Shown: positions 28,156-37,131, counted from the first letter of the stretch. The stretch: DNA of 64,000 bases from Niveibacterium sp. 24ML (GCF_026586805.1 NZ_JAPFHA010000007.1:114138-178137); one strand, 5' to 3'. A program made the numbers and translations. Notes: generated from the sequence alone by a model not told the origin.

Positions 28156-28880
28156 GCGACGCGCGCGAAGAAGTCGGCCCCTGCGGCATAGGTTTCCGGC
28201 GTGCCGATATCGATGAAATGGCGGGACTCGCAGCGTGCGGCGATCCGCCCGTCGGTGTAGGCCGGAAACACCTCGCGCTCAAGCGAAACCGCACGACCGT
28301 CGGGAATCGCGGCGATGACTTCGCGCTCGATCAGGTAGATGCCGGCGTTGATCCAGCCACAGCCACCGGAAGCCTGCTTTTCGCGAAAGGCGCTGACGTA
28401 GCGGCCGTCGCGATCGAACGCCAGCGCGCCGTAGCGCGACACGTCGGTGACCTGCACTGCGCAGAGCGTGATCGCTGCGCGCGCAGCACGATGGGTGGCG
28501 AGCAGGGCTGCCAGGTCTGCTTCGACGTAGGAGTCACCGTTTAAGACCAGGACCGTGCTGCTGTGAAGTTGCGGCAGCGCGTGGCGCAGGGCGCCGCCAG
28601 TGCCGAGCGGCGTGGGTTCAATCGATGTGAGGATTTCCGGGCCGCGCTCGCAGCGCCACTGATCGAGGATCGGGGCCGCAGAATCGGCCAGATGGCCCAG
28701 CGCGAAAACAATGCGCCGGACGCCGGCCCGCCTGAGCTGACGAAAGATTCTCGCTGCAAAGGGCTCGTTCGCTACGCTCGCAAAGGCCTTCTGGCGATCT
28801 GCAACAACGCTGCGCAGGCGCGTGCCAAGACCGCCGGCAAGCACCACCGCATCGATTTCGGCTAGATCAAGCGAGTTCAT
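28152..28880 (-). CDS. hddC: Heptose-1-phosphate guanylyltransferase-like nucleotidyltransferase
   Basis: The 242-residue product has the nucleotidyltransferase signature VVLAGGLGTRLRSVVADRQK with the essential Arg and Lys, and VLNGDSYVEAD for metal binding. With the neighbouring HddA-like kinase and GmhB it probably makes GDP-D-glycero-alpha-D-manno-heptose. A mannose- or glucose-1-phosphate substrate cannot be excluded from sequence. The start at 28878-28880 overlaps hddA by 14 nt. Confidence 0.82.
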   Translation of the reverse strand: MNSLDLAEIDAVVLAGGLGTRLRSVVADRQKAFASVANEPFAARIFRQLRRAGVRRIVFALGHLADSAAPILDQWRCERGPEILTSIEPTPLGTGGALRHALPQLHSSTVLVLNGDSYVEADLAALLATHRAARAAITLCAVQVTDVSRYGALAFDRDGRYVSAFREKQASGGCGWINAGIYLIEREVIAAIPDGRAVSLEREVFPAYTDGRIAARCESRHFIDIGTPETYAAGADFFARVA

Positions 28881-29871
28881 CGTCGAAGGGCGCGTAGTAA
28901 ATGATTTGACTGCCTTGCGTGTCAAAGCGGAAGGGTACGCACAGCAGATGCTTGAGCGCCTCGCGGATCGCTGCGTGCCGCTCCGGTTCGGCAATGAAGA
29001 GCATGAAGCCGCCGCCACCTGCGCCCAGCAGCTTGCCGCCAGCGGCGCCGGCCTTGATGCCCGTCTCGTAGATCTGGTCGATCGTGTTGGTGCTGATCAG
29101 GTGCGAGAGCTGCTTCTTCACCTGCCACTGTTCGTCAAGCAGGCGGCCTAGCTCGGTGATCGGCTGATCCACGTTGACGAGAATCCGCACCGATTCATCA
29201 ACGATTTCGCTCATCCGCGACAACTCGCTGGCCTTCTTCGGCGTGGCCTTGACCTGCTCGGCGGCGATCTCGCTCGCCTGACGCTGCAAGCCGGTGAAGA
29301 ACAGCAGCATGTGCTTCTGCAGATCAGCGAGGCGGGAGGCCGACAGGATCACCGGTTCGACCATCACTTCCTGCTGGCCACCGAAGTGGATCAGGTTGAG
29401 CCCGCCGAAGGCGGCAGCCGTCTGATCCTGTGAGCCGACCTGTTCGCCCAGCACGTTCTGCTCTATGTGGATCGCCTTGACCGCGAGTTCGCGCTTGGTC
29501 GGCATGCTGTGGGTGAGCGCATGCAGGCTGTGCAGCATGCCGACGGTGAAGCTGGAACTCGATCCGAGCCCGGACATCGCGGGCAGGTCGCCGTGGTGCA
29601 CGATGTCGATGCCGCGTTCGACGCCCATGTAGCGCAGGCATTCGCGGATCGCCGGGTGCTTGATGTCGTCGAGGCAATTCACCTCTTCGCGCTTGTAGTA
29701 GCGGATGCGGTACTTGTAATCGAAGAATGGCGGCAGGTAGCGCAGCGTGATAAAGCTGTACTTGTTGATCGAGGTGCTGAGCACCTTGCCTCCGTGCTCG
29801 CGGTACCACGCCGGGTAGTCGGTGCCGCCACCGAAGAAGGAGATGCGGAGCGGGGTACGGCAGATGATCAT
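28867..29871 (-). CDS. hddA: D-glycero-alpha-D-manno-heptose 7-phosphate kinase (GHMP family)
   Basis: The 334-residue GHMP kinase starts MIICRTPLRISFFGGGTDYP, which is characteristic of HddA. It has the ATP loop PAMSGLGSSSSFTVGML and the C-terminal GAAGGKLLGAGGGGFMLF. It phosphorylates the anomeric position of heptose 7-phosphate. The upstream extension of the reading frame overlaps the transketolase gene and is not used. Confidence 0.92.
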   Translation of the reverse strand: MIICRTPLRISFFGGGTDYPAWYREHGGKVLSTSINKYSFITLRYLPPFFDYKYRIRYYKREEVNCLDDIKHPAIRECLRYMGVERGIDIVHHGDLPAMSGLGSSSSFTVGMLHSLHALTHSMPTKRELAVKAIHIEQNVLGEQVGSQDQTAAAFGGLNLIHFGGQQEVMVEPVILSASRLADLQKHMLLFFTGLQRQASEIAAEQVKATPKKASELSRMSEIVDESVRILVNVDQPITELGRLLDEQWQVKKQLSHLISTNTIDQIYETGIKAGAAGGKLLGAGGGGFMLFIAEPERHAAIREALKHLLCVPFRFDTQGSQIIYYAPFDDELA

Positions 29872-29881
29872 GGCAGTCCCC

Positions 29882-30820
29882 TCAGGCGAGCGCTGCGTGA
29901 TGTTGCAGGATGCGATCGAGCACCTGCGCGCGGCCGATGCCGGCTGCGTCGTGGATCTGGTCGCGCGCGCCGATCTCGAAGATGTAGCGATCACCGACGC
30001 CCATCGCTTCGAGCTTGCCGCCTGCCATGCGCCGCAGCGTGTTCTCGATGCTGCGATCGAGTACTGCCTCTTGAAGCAGCAGCGTGCGTGGTACGTGCGC
30101 AAGCTCGGCTTCCAGTGCTGCGGTGTCGACGCAGTTGTAGGCGACGAGGTCGATCAGCAGCGGGTCGATGCCCTCGGCGCGCAGTTCGGGCAGCAGGCCA
30201 AAGGCCACATGGCTCATGTAGCCGGTGCTGACGACGGCCAGATCGCGCCCGGCGTTCAGCACGCGGAATCCGCGTTCGATCAGGCCATCGTTGCCGGCGT
30301 CGCAGACCGGCTCGTGCGGCTTGGCATCGAAGCGCAAGTACTTGATGCCGGGCGTGGCGAGGCAGTGCTTCGCAAACAGCGGCGCCTGGGTGTGGTCGCT
30401 GAGGGAATAGACCGACAGGTTCGGCAGGGCCGACATCACCGCGAGGTCTTCAATGCAGTGGTGCGTGGGGCCGGAGACGTCGTAGCTGAAGCCGGCGCCG
30501 ACGCCGACCAGGGTCACGTTCATCGGCCGCAGTTGCGAGAGGATCGCGAGGCTCACACGGATCTGCTCGAAGCAGCGCATCGTGATGAAGGGTGCGATCG
30601 CGTAGCCGATCACGCGGAAGCCTTCGAGCGCGAAGCCAGTGGCGAGGTTGATCAGGTTCTGTTCGGCGATACCGACGTTGACGAAGCGATCCGGGAATTC
30701 GGCGCGGATAGCGTCGATGGCTGGCGCGCCGAAGTCGGCTGACAGCAGAACCACATCGGGCGAGGCCCGCATTTCCTCGAGCACCGTCGCGAGGAAGGTG
30801 TCACGCATCGTGGTCTTCAT
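29882..30820 (-). CDS. Transketolase-like protein, C-terminal (pyrimidine/TK-C) subunit
   Basis: The 312-residue subunit contains the ThDP pyrimidine-binding domain with the catalytic Glu in NVGIAEQNLINLATG. The His-containing loop SGPTHHCIEDLAVM and the C-terminal transketolase domain follow. It pairs with the N-terminal subunit encoded just upstream (4-nt overlap). Split transketolases occur in secondary and surface-sugar pathways. Here it could supply sedoheptulose 7-phosphate or transfer a two-carbon unit to a keto sugar; neither is proven. Confidence 0.9.
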   Translation of the reverse strand: MKTTMRDTFLATVLEEMRASPDVVLLSADFGAPAIDAIRAEFPDRFVNVGIAEQNLINLATGFALEGFRVIGYAIAPFITMRCFEQIRVSLAILSQLRPMNVTLVGVGAGFSYDVSGPTHHCIEDLAVMSALPNLSVYSLSDHTQAPLFAKHCLATPGIKYLRFDAKPHEPVCDAGNDGLIERGFRVLNAGRDLAVVSTGYMSHVAFGLLPELRAEGIDPLLIDLVAYNCVDTAALEAELAHVPRTLLLQEAVLDRSIENTLRRMAGGKLEAMGVGDRYIFEIGARDQIHDAAGIGRAQVLDRILQHHAALA

Positions 30821-31677
30821 TGCGCACCTCCGTCACCGAGGATGGCGTCGATTTCCGCGCGGCCGACGCCCATCACATGCGCCAGCGGTGAGCTTTCGAG
30901 CGAGGCGACGCCCTTGCCCTTGAGCGTGTTGGCGATCAGCACTTTCGGTTTGGGCGAATCGGAGCTAAGCAAGGCATCGAAGCCGGCAAGCAGTTGCGCC
31001 ACATCGTGACCATCCTCGACGGTGTGCGTCTGCCAGCCGAAGGCGGCGAACTTGGCGTCGAGCGGGTTCAGGTTCACGACGTTCTCTGTGTAGCCGAGCA
31101 TCTGGCGGCCGTTGCAATCGACCATCGCGATCAGGTTCTTCAGCTGGTGATGGGCGGCGAACATCACCGCTTCCCACACTGCGCCTTCGTTGAGTTCGCC
31201 ATCACCCAGCAGCACAAAGGTTCGCTGCGCTTTGCCCTTGGTGCGAAGCGCCAGCGCGGTGCCGCTGCCGACGCCGAGACCATGCCCCAACGAGCCGTTG
31301 ATGGTTTCGTAGCCGGGGATGATCGGGTCCGGAATGCCGCCGAGGAAGCTGCCAGGTTTGCAAACGGTTTCCAGCGCCGCGAGCGGGAAGTAGCCACGAT
31401 CGGCGAGGATCGGGTACATGCAGATCGAGCCGTGGCCCTTGCTGATGATGATGCGGTCGCGGTCGGCGTGCAGGGGCTCTTCGGGGGTAATCCGTGCGAT
31501 GCCGCTGTAGTACAGCACGGTGAGCAACTCGACGGCGGACAGCGAAGACGCAACACGCGTTTCCGGCGCGCGGCGGTGAATCGCCAGCGTCTGCTCGCGC
31601 ACCCAGCGCGCCTTGTCGGCGAGCGCCTGTGCCCGCGTCGCGGGGTTGAGGAATTCGGCTCGGGCGTTCATGTGCAT
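30817..31677 (-). CDS. Transketolase-like protein, N-terminal (ThDP-binding) subunit
   Basis: The 286-residue subunit has the ThDP diphosphate motif GDGELNEG...N (VLLGDGELNEGAVWEAVMF), HGSICMYP and GSLGHGLGVGSGTAL. Together with the following gene it rebuilds a complete transketolase fold. It lies directly after the B12 radical-SAM gene with 4 nt spacing. MNARAEF two codons in is an alternative start. Confidence 0.9.
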   Translation of the reverse strand: MHMNARAEFLNPATRAQALADKARWVREQTLAIHRRAPETRVASSLSAVELLTVLYYSGIARITPEEPLHADRDRIIISKGHGSICMYPILADRGYFPLAALETVCKPGSFLGGIPDPIIPGYETINGSLGHGLGVGSGTALALRTKGKAQRTFVLLGDGELNEGAVWEAVMFAAHHQLKNLIAMVDCNGRQMLGYTENVVNLNPLDAKFAAFGWQTHTVEDGHDVAQLLAGFDALLSSDSPKPKVLIANTLKGKGVASLESSPLAHVMGVGRAEIDAILGDGGAQ

Positions 31678-31681
31678 CTCC

Positions 31682-33175
31682 TCAGGCCGTGGCAGGTGCT
31701 ACTTCGAGCAGCTTCCGACGCAGCTTGATCGAGAGCACTTCGTCGAGGTGGTCGAGCACCGGCTGCCCGAACTTCTCGCGCACCATGTCGCGGTAGCGCG
31801 GCGCGCTGAAGTAGGTGTTGAAGGCGTGATCGCGGAAGGCCAGGATCTCTGCGGCGCTCAGCGCCTTGTTGGCGAGGGGCATGGTGTCCCAGGCGTGCTG
31901 CGAGTAGGCGCCCCAGTGTGGCGGCAGGGCGATGCCTTCGCGCTGCGCCAGGGTGTAGAGCTGCGAGCCGGGGTAGGCCATCGCCGAGTAGAAGTTGGCG
32001 AACTCGCAGTTCAGTTCCAGTGCGAGATCCAGCGTGGCCTGCATCGATTCGTGGGTGTCGTCGGGCAGGCCGAAGATGTAGTTGCCCATCACGCGGATGC
32101 CGTGCGCCTGGATCTTGCGCACGATGTCGATGATCTCGTCGGAGCCGAATGACTTCTCGGCGCCGTCGCGCACATGCTCGCTGCCGCTCTCGATGCCCAG
32201 GCACAGCCAGTTGAAACCGGCGGCGCGCAGCTTGCCGAGCATGTCGTCCTTCACCGTATCGACACGGGCGTAGGCCCAGATGTTGAGGTCGTAGTCGCGC
32301 TCGATCAGCAGGTCGCAGATGCCTTCAACATGGCGCCGGTTGAGCACGAACATCTCGTCGACGAACTTGATGTTCTTCACCCCGTAGGTCTTCACCAGAT
32401 GGTCGATCTCGGCGACTACGGTTTCGGGACTCCACATGCGGTAGGCGTTCTTGCCGAAGGGCGCGTTGATGCAGCAGAAGTTGCACTTGAACGGGCAACC
32501 GAGACTGGTGTGGATCGATGCGTAGGGCGTGCGCTGCTCGATATGGTCGAAGCAGTGCCAGTTGTGCGCGCGGTAGCGCGACATGTCGAGCAGATCCCAC
32601 GCGATGCCGGGCATCTCGGTGTCGAGGTCTGCGACCAGGGCTTCGGCCGATTGCGGCGCCATCACCAGCTTGCCGCGCTTCCACCACAGCGAGGGAATCG
32701 CCGAGAAGTCGGTCGTGCCCGCATCCAGCGCTTCGACGGTCTTCAGAATCGTAACGGGGCCTTCAAGGCTGCAGACGAAGTCGACCTGTTCTTCGCGCAT
32801 CGTCAGATTGGGCAGGGCCGCTGGGTGGGTGCCGGTCATCATCACCGGCACCTCTGATTGCGCCTTGATCAGCCGGGCGATCTTGCCGGCCGATGGCATG
32901 TTCTGTGTCGAGGCCGAGGGCTGCAGGCCATACACCACCAGCACCACAAGCTTCGGGGCGTAATGCGCCAACATGTTCGTGACTGCCTGCTCGGCCGATT
33001 CGCGCGTGGCCGGCACATCGTAGATGGCGACACGCTTGCCCTTGTTGCGCAGGTAGGTGGCGAACAGGCCGGCGAACACCGGCGGCTCGATGGCGGCGAT
33101 GGTCTCGCCCAAGCCCTGATAGGTGCCGCGATGATCGCCCGGGTTGATCAGCAGGACGTCGATGGTGTCAGCCAT
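31682..33175 (-). CDS. B12-binding radical SAM protein
   Basis: The 497-residue product has an N-terminal cobalamin-binding-like Rossmann domain (VLLINPGDHRGTYQG, GTHPAALP). The radical SAM core has the [4Fe-4S] motif CPFKCNFCC (C-x3-C-x2-C, about 229-236). FVDEMFVLNRR and LGIESGSEHVRDG are typical of the BchE-like group. Members methylate unactivated carbons or rearrange substrates. A sugar C-methylation or deoxygenation is plausible given the context, but substrate is unknown. Confidence 0.88.
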   Translation of the reverse strand: MADTIDVLLINPGDHRGTYQGLGETIAAIEPPVFAGLFATYLRNKGKRVAIYDVPATRESAEQAVTNMLAHYAPKLVVLVVYGLQPSASTQNMPSAGKIARLIKAQSEVPVMMTGTHPAALPNLTMREEQVDFVCSLEGPVTILKTVEALDAGTTDFSAIPSLWWKRGKLVMAPQSAEALVADLDTEMPGIAWDLLDMSRYRAHNWHCFDHIEQRTPYASIHTSLGCPFKCNFCCINAPFGKNAYRMWSPETVVAEIDHLVKTYGVKNIKFVDEMFVLNRRHVEGICDLLIERDYDLNIWAYARVDTVKDDMLGKLRAAGFNWLCLGIESGSEHVRDGAEKSFGSDEIIDIVRKIQAHGIRVMGNYIFGLPDDTHESMQATLDLALELNCEFANFYSAMAYPGSQLYTLAQREGIALPPHWGAYSQHAWDTMPLANKALSAAEILAFRDHAFNTYFSAPRYRDMVREKFGQPVLDHLDEVLSIKLRRKLLEVAPATA

Positions 33176-33743
33176 GCTGGCCTCCCTTGTTCAGCGAGTA
33201 GCGCAGCCACGCGATGTTGGTCGCCGGGTCTTCGATCTCGCCACGGGCGAGCATTTCGCGTACCTCGGCTTCGGGCAACCAGTCGAATCCGGTGTGGCCC
33301 ATTTCGGGCCCCGCGGCGCCAAAGGCCCCCGGCAAGTGCGCCACGAACAGCGCCACGCGCGCCTGCAGCAGCGCAGCCTCGGGCGTGAAGTAGCCGAGCG
33401 GTTCCAGGTGTGCGGCGTCGATGACGATGCCGGTCTCTTCGACCAGTTCGCGCTGCGCGGCGGCCAGTGCGGATTCGCCCTCGTCGATGAAGCCGCGTGG
33501 GATTTCGTAACCGCTGCGACCGAGCGGGTGACGCCACACCTTCAGCAGGCCAACCTTGCCGACCGCGAGTGGAAGCACGCACACACCGCCGAGTTGATCG
33601 GCCCCCAGCGCTTTGGGCACGACCGCAAGGAAACTGCCGACCTCCTCCCCGTTGGAGCTGCGGATGTGATCGAAGCAGACGCGGTACACCGTGTTCTGCG
33701 CGATTTCCTTGCGAGAGAGGAGGGTGATCGGCGTGTCAGACAT
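33168..33743 (-). CDS. Nudix hydrolase, ADP-sugar pyrophosphatase-like
   Basis: The 191-residue product has a Nudix box G-x5-E-x7-R-E-L-x-E-E-x-G in GFIDEGESALAAAQRELVEE (then TGI). It has a preceding beta-sheet domain as in ADP-ribose/ADP-sugar pyrophosphatases. It may recycle a nucleotide sugar or detoxify an NDP side product. It overlaps both neighbours by 8 nt. Confidence 0.9.
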   Translation of the reverse strand: MSDTPITLLSRKEIAQNTVYRVCFDHIRSSNGEEVGSFLAVVPKALGADQLGGVCVLPLAVGKVGLLKVWRHPLGRSGYEIPRGFIDEGESALAAAQRELVEETGIVIDAAHLEPLGYFTPEAALLQARVALFVAHLPGAFGAAGPEMGHTGFDWLPEAEVREMLARGEIEDPATNIAWLRYSLNKGGQHG

Positions 33744-34668
33744 TGCCGTACTGCGTGTTCTTCAACATCTGGTAGCCCTTGATCAGCTCGCGGATGCCGT
33801 CGTCGAGCGTGTAGGCGGTGCGGTAGCCGGTGGCCTCGACCTTTTCGTTCGAGACGATGTAGTTGCGCTGATCCGGGTCTTTGCCGAGCGGGGCTTCGAG
33901 GAAGGTGAAGTCCGGCACCTGAAGGGCAATGCGCTGGCAGAGTTCCAGCTTCGAGATGTTCGCGCTGGAGAGACCCATGTTGTAGATCTGGCCGCGCATC
34001 GTTTCGAAGTTGTCGAAGCCGTGGATGAAGGCACGCACCACATCGCGCACATGGATGTAGTTGCGCTTGAAGTGGGCTTCGAACAGCACGATGAAGCGAT
34101 CGTTCACGGCGCGGTAGGTGAAGTCGTTGACCAAGAGGTCGATCCGCATGCGTGGTGACATGCCGAACACCGTGGCGAGGCGGAAGCTGATCGCATTCGG
34201 GTGTTGCAGCAGCATTTGCTCAACCTTCACCTTCTCGATCGCATAGAGCGATATCGGTTTGAGCGGTGAGTTTTCGTCGCAGTAGTTGTTCTCGTCGCCG
34301 GTGCCGTAGGCCGAGTTCGTCGTCGGCATCACGATGCGCTGCTCTTTGCTGACATGCCGCAGCATCATCTCGATCGCATCGTGGTTGGTGCTCGATGCAC
34401 CCACCGGGTCGCGCGCGCAGAGCGGCGCGCCGACGTAGGCGGCGAGCGGGATGATCGCGTCGGCCTTGGCGATGAGCGGCTTCATGACGTTCTCTATGCG
34501 CACATCACCACGCACTAGGTCGAACTTCGGGTGCGCGCAGACATGGCCGAGGCTGGCCTGCTTGTACATGAAATTATCGACCACGGTGACTTCGTGGCCG
34601 GCCGCCAGCAGTTCGGGGACGAGGACGGAGCCGATGTAGCCGGCACCGCCGGTGACCAGAATCTTCAT
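33736..34668 (-). CDS. NAD(P)-dependent sugar epimerase/dehydratase (extended SDR)
   Basis: The 310-residue product has GGAGYIGS (7-14) and the catalytic pair in NSAYG and SLYAIEK (Y-x3-K). Internal features (MYKQASLGHVC, ARDPVGASSTNHD) resemble nucleoside-diphosphate-sugar epimerases of surface-polysaccharide loci. It probably acts on a GDP- or UDP-sugar with the ColD-like and Fcl-like enzymes encoded upstream. Confidence 0.88.
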   Translation of the reverse strand: MKILVTGGAGYIGSVLVPELLAAGHEVTVVDNFMYKQASLGHVCAHPKFDLVRGDVRIENVMKPLIAKADAIIPLAAYVGAPLCARDPVGASSTNHDAIEMMLRHVSKEQRIVMPTTNSAYGTGDENNYCDENSPLKPISLYAIEKVKVEQMLLQHPNAISFRLATVFGMSPRMRIDLLVNDFTYRAVNDRFIVLFEAHFKRNYIHVRDVVRAFIHGFDNFETMRGQIYNMGLSSANISKLELCQRIALQVPDFTFLEAPLGKDPDQRNYIVSNEKVEATGYRTAYTLDDGIRELIKGYQMLKNTQYGNV

Positions 34669-34690
34669 GGTGTCTCTAAGCCTTTACGCG

Positions 34691-35860
34691 TTAGCGGGTG
34701 GCAGCGTCGAGCACGCGCTGCAGGGTGTCGATACGATCGCGCAAATCGAAGGGATGGTTACCGACGAAAAAGCCCCGATCATGGGCGGTATTCGCGTTGA
34801 TGATTTCACCCACGCAGTCGTAGTCGTAGTACTTGATCGCGTCGTGGCGCAGGAAGTTGCCGCCGGTGATGATGCGGAAGCCGATGTCCGCCTCCTTCAT
34901 CGAGCGCATCACATGGCGCCGGTCCAGATCCATCTCGGGGTTCAGGATCAGCGTGAAGGAGAACCAGCTCGACTCGCCGTTCTCACGCTGGATGATGAAG
35001 CGCGGGTCGTTCGCGAACAGCGCCTGGAAGTGGCGCGCGTTGGCGCGGCGCGCGGCGGTGAAACCGTCCAGCTTGTTCAGTTGTTCCAGCCCTACGGCGC
35101 CGGAAAGCTCCAGCGGGCGCACGTTGTAGCCGGGCACGATGAAGCGGTAAGCCTCGAAGAAGTCGTCGTCGCGCTTCTCGTACAGCGGGCTGCCGGGCGG
35201 CTGGTCGCGTGTCCAGCCATGGTTGCGGATGGCGCGGCACAGCGCGAACAGCTCGTCGTCGTCGGTCAGGATCATCCCGCCTTCCATCGTCGAGATGTGG
35301 TGCGAGAAAAAGAAGCTGAAGGTGTTGATGTCGCCGAAGGTGCCGGTGAAACGGCCGTCGACCTTGGCGTCCATCGATTCGCAGTTGTCCTCGAACAGAT
35401 AGAGGCCGTGCTGGTCGCAGAAGGCGCGCAGCGTTGGCAGCTCCGCCGGGTTGCCGAGAATGCTCACTGCCATCACCGCGCGGGTCCGCGGCGTCAGTGC
35501 GGCTTCGAGCTTGCTGACGTCGATGTTCAGCGTCTGCAGGTCGACGTCAACGAAGCGCAGTTTCAGGCCGTACTGCTGCAGGGGGTGGAAGGTGGTCGAC
35601 CACGAAATCGCCGGCACGATGATCTCGTCGCCGCGCTGCAGCGGCTTGTGCTGTTTGAACGAGAGCGCCGCGACGCCGACCAGGTTGGCCGACGAGCCCG
35701 AGTTGACCATTACCGCATGGCGCTTGCCAAAGCGCGCGGCGAAAGCCTCCTCGAAGCGGCGCACGTTCTCGCCCATCGTGAACATGCCGCTGTCGATGAC
35801 GCGGTGGAGCGCCGCGATTTCCTCGGCGCCCCAGGTGCTTGCTGCCAGTTCGTAATACAT
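34691..35860 (-). CDS. ColD-like PLP-dependent 3-dehydratase (DegT/DnrJ family)
   Basis: The 389-residue protein has the DegT/DnrJ fold, but the position of the PLP Lys is taken by His: residues 187-188 in FSHHISTMEGG. That substitution is the hallmark of GDP-4-keto-6-deoxymannose 3-dehydratase (ColD) and of E1-type 3-dehydratases. The Cys ligands of the E1 [2Fe-2S] cluster are not visible, so the ColD type is favoured. Other matches are NSGSSANL and MILTDDDEL with RNHGWTRD. It should remove the C3 hydroxyl of a 4-keto-6-deoxy sugar. The start at 35858-35860 (MYYELAAS) is typical. Confidence 0.85.
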   Translation of the reverse strand: MYYELAASTWGAEEIAALHRVIDSGMFTMGENVRRFEEAFAARFGKRHAVMVNSGSSANLVGVAALSFKQHKPLQRGDEIIVPAISWSTTFHPLQQYGLKLRFVDVDLQTLNIDVSKLEAALTPRTRAVMAVSILGNPAELPTLRAFCDQHGLYLFEDNCESMDAKVDGRFTGTFGDINTFSFFFSHHISTMEGGMILTDDDELFALCRAIRNHGWTRDQPPGSPLYEKRDDDFFEAYRFIVPGYNVRPLELSGAVGLEQLNKLDGFTAARRANARHFQALFANDPRFIIQRENGESSWFSFTLILNPEMDLDRRHVMRSMKEADIGFRIITGGNFLRHDAIKYYDYDCVGEIINANTAHDRGFFVGNHPFDLRDRIDTLQRVLDAATR

Positions 35861-35883
35861 GATGCGTTCCGTTTGTTCGGGGA

Positions 35884-36864
35884 TCAGTCGTTTGCCGGGT
35901 AGCGGGCCCGATAGTCCGCCAGCGCAAGTCGCAGTCCCTCGTTGAGCGAGACGTTCGCTTGCCAACCCAGCGCAGCCATCCGGGAATTGTCGAGCAGCTT
36001 GCGCGGCACGCCGTCCGGTTTCGATGGGTCGGTACGAATCTCGCCCGTATAACCCACGATATCGGCAACTTTTTGCGCCAGCTTGAGGATAGAGACTTCC
36101 GTGCCGCCGCCGATGTTGATCACCGGGTAGCGGCTGGCGGCGAGCAGGGCGTCGAACTGGGCGTCCGGCAAGTCCGCCAGCAAGTGGATTGCCGCGGCGC
36201 AATCATCCACGTAGAGCAGCTCGCGCAAGGGCGAACCGGTGCCCCAGATGGTTTCAACCGGCGTGCGGTCTTTCGCCGCCCGCACGAAGCGGCGGATCAT
36301 TGCTGCCGCGACATGCGAGTTCGCTGGATCGTAGTTGTCGCCCGGTCCGTAAAGGCTGGTCGGCATCACCGCGAGGTAGCGCGTGCCGTACTGCTGATTG
36401 CAGGCGCGGCAGAGCTCGATCGCCGCCAGCTTGGCCATGGCGAAGGCCGAATTGGTCGGTTCCACCTCGCCCTGAAACAGACTGGCTTCGGCAATCGGTT
36501 GCGCCGCCGCGCGCGGGTACGAACAATTCGATCCCACGAAGATCAGGCGTTCCACCCCTGCGCGCCGCGCCGATTCGATCACGTTGGTGTAGATCGCGAG
36601 GTTGTCGGCAAGGAATTCGACCGGGTAGGTGGAATTGGCATGGATGCCGCCGACGCGGGCGGCCGCAAGGACCACGCGGGTCGGCCGCTCTGCCAGCATG
36701 AAGTGTTCAGCAGCGGCTGCATCGCGCAAATCGAGCGCATCGCGTGTGCGCAGGACCAGAGCGCTGTCGTTTGCCGCCGCGCGCACCAGCGCGTTGCCTA
36801 GCAGGCCGCGATGGCCCGCGATGAAGGTCCGGACGGCGCGTGCATTCGAGACGGTGGCGATCAT
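35884..36864 (-). CDS. GDP-L-fucose/GDP-colitose synthase-like reductase with Tyr-to-Phe change
   Basis: The 326-residue extended SDR is close to Fcl. It has AGHRGLLGNALVR, GSNCSYPRAAAQPIAE (Ser and Cys of the active site kept) and YGPGDNYDPANSHV. The catalytic Y-x3-K is F141-A-M-A-K145; the Phe codon TTC is unambiguous. Fcl epimerises C3/C5 and reduces C4 of GDP-4-keto-6-deoxymannose. Loss of the Tyr acid suggests an altered reaction, perhaps epimerase only, or an impaired enzyme. The ATG overlaps the stop of the truncated upstream frame (ATGA). Confidence 0.85.
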   Translation of the reverse strand: MIATVSNARAVRTFIAGHRGLLGNALVRAAANDSALVLRTRDALDLRDAAAAEHFMLAERPTRVVLAAARVGGIHANSTYPVEFLADNLAIYTNVIESARRAGVERLIFVGSNCSYPRAAAQPIAEASLFQGEVEPTNSAFAMAKLAAIELCRACNQQYGTRYLAVMPTSLYGPGDNYDPANSHVAAAMIRRFVRAAKDRTPVETIWGTGSPLRELLYVDDCAAAIHLLADLPDAQFDALLAASRYPVINIGGGTEVSILKLAQKVADIVGYTGEIRTDPSKPDGVPRKLLDNSRMAALGWQANVSLNEGLRLALADYRARYPAND

Positions 36865-36980
36865 GCGTTGAGCCCTCGCGCTTTGAGCAGTTCGAGCAGG
36901 CCCTCGCCAAGCGGGATCCGCGGCGACCAGCCGGGCAGTGGGTTCGCTGGCCGCCAGGGCTGCATTGTCTCGCGCGGGCG
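36861..36980 (-). pseudogene. 3' stump of a gene cut by the island (left edge)
   Basis: Upstream of the Fcl-like gene an open frame ends PLPGWSPRIPLGEGLLELL then KARGLNA and a TGA that overlaps the next ATG. The GWSPRIPLGEGL tail looks like the C-terminus of an NAD-dependent sugar epimerase or dehydratase, but only about 40 residues are left. The frame upstream of about 36980 no longer resembles a protein family. I read it as the last codons of a gene whose 5' part was removed when the island arrived. Confidence 0.6.
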
Positions 36981-37131
36981 ATTGGCGCGCAGAGCCTGTG
37001 CCCGCAACGCGCTGGGACCCGCTCGGCCTGCGTCCTCTCTGGTGATCACTTCGCAAGAGTCATCAGGCGCGATGAACACTCTACGTCCGCAGTGTTTGCT
37101 TTCTATCCTCGGCACTATCGGTCGCAGCTGA

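Noticed and set aside
34652..35902. 416-codon plus-strand frame opposite the ColD-like gene
   Set aside because: Antisense shadow with no recognisable domain or ribosome site; the minus-strand gene is fully supported. The same applies to 48650-49849, 51406-52824 and 52706-53959.
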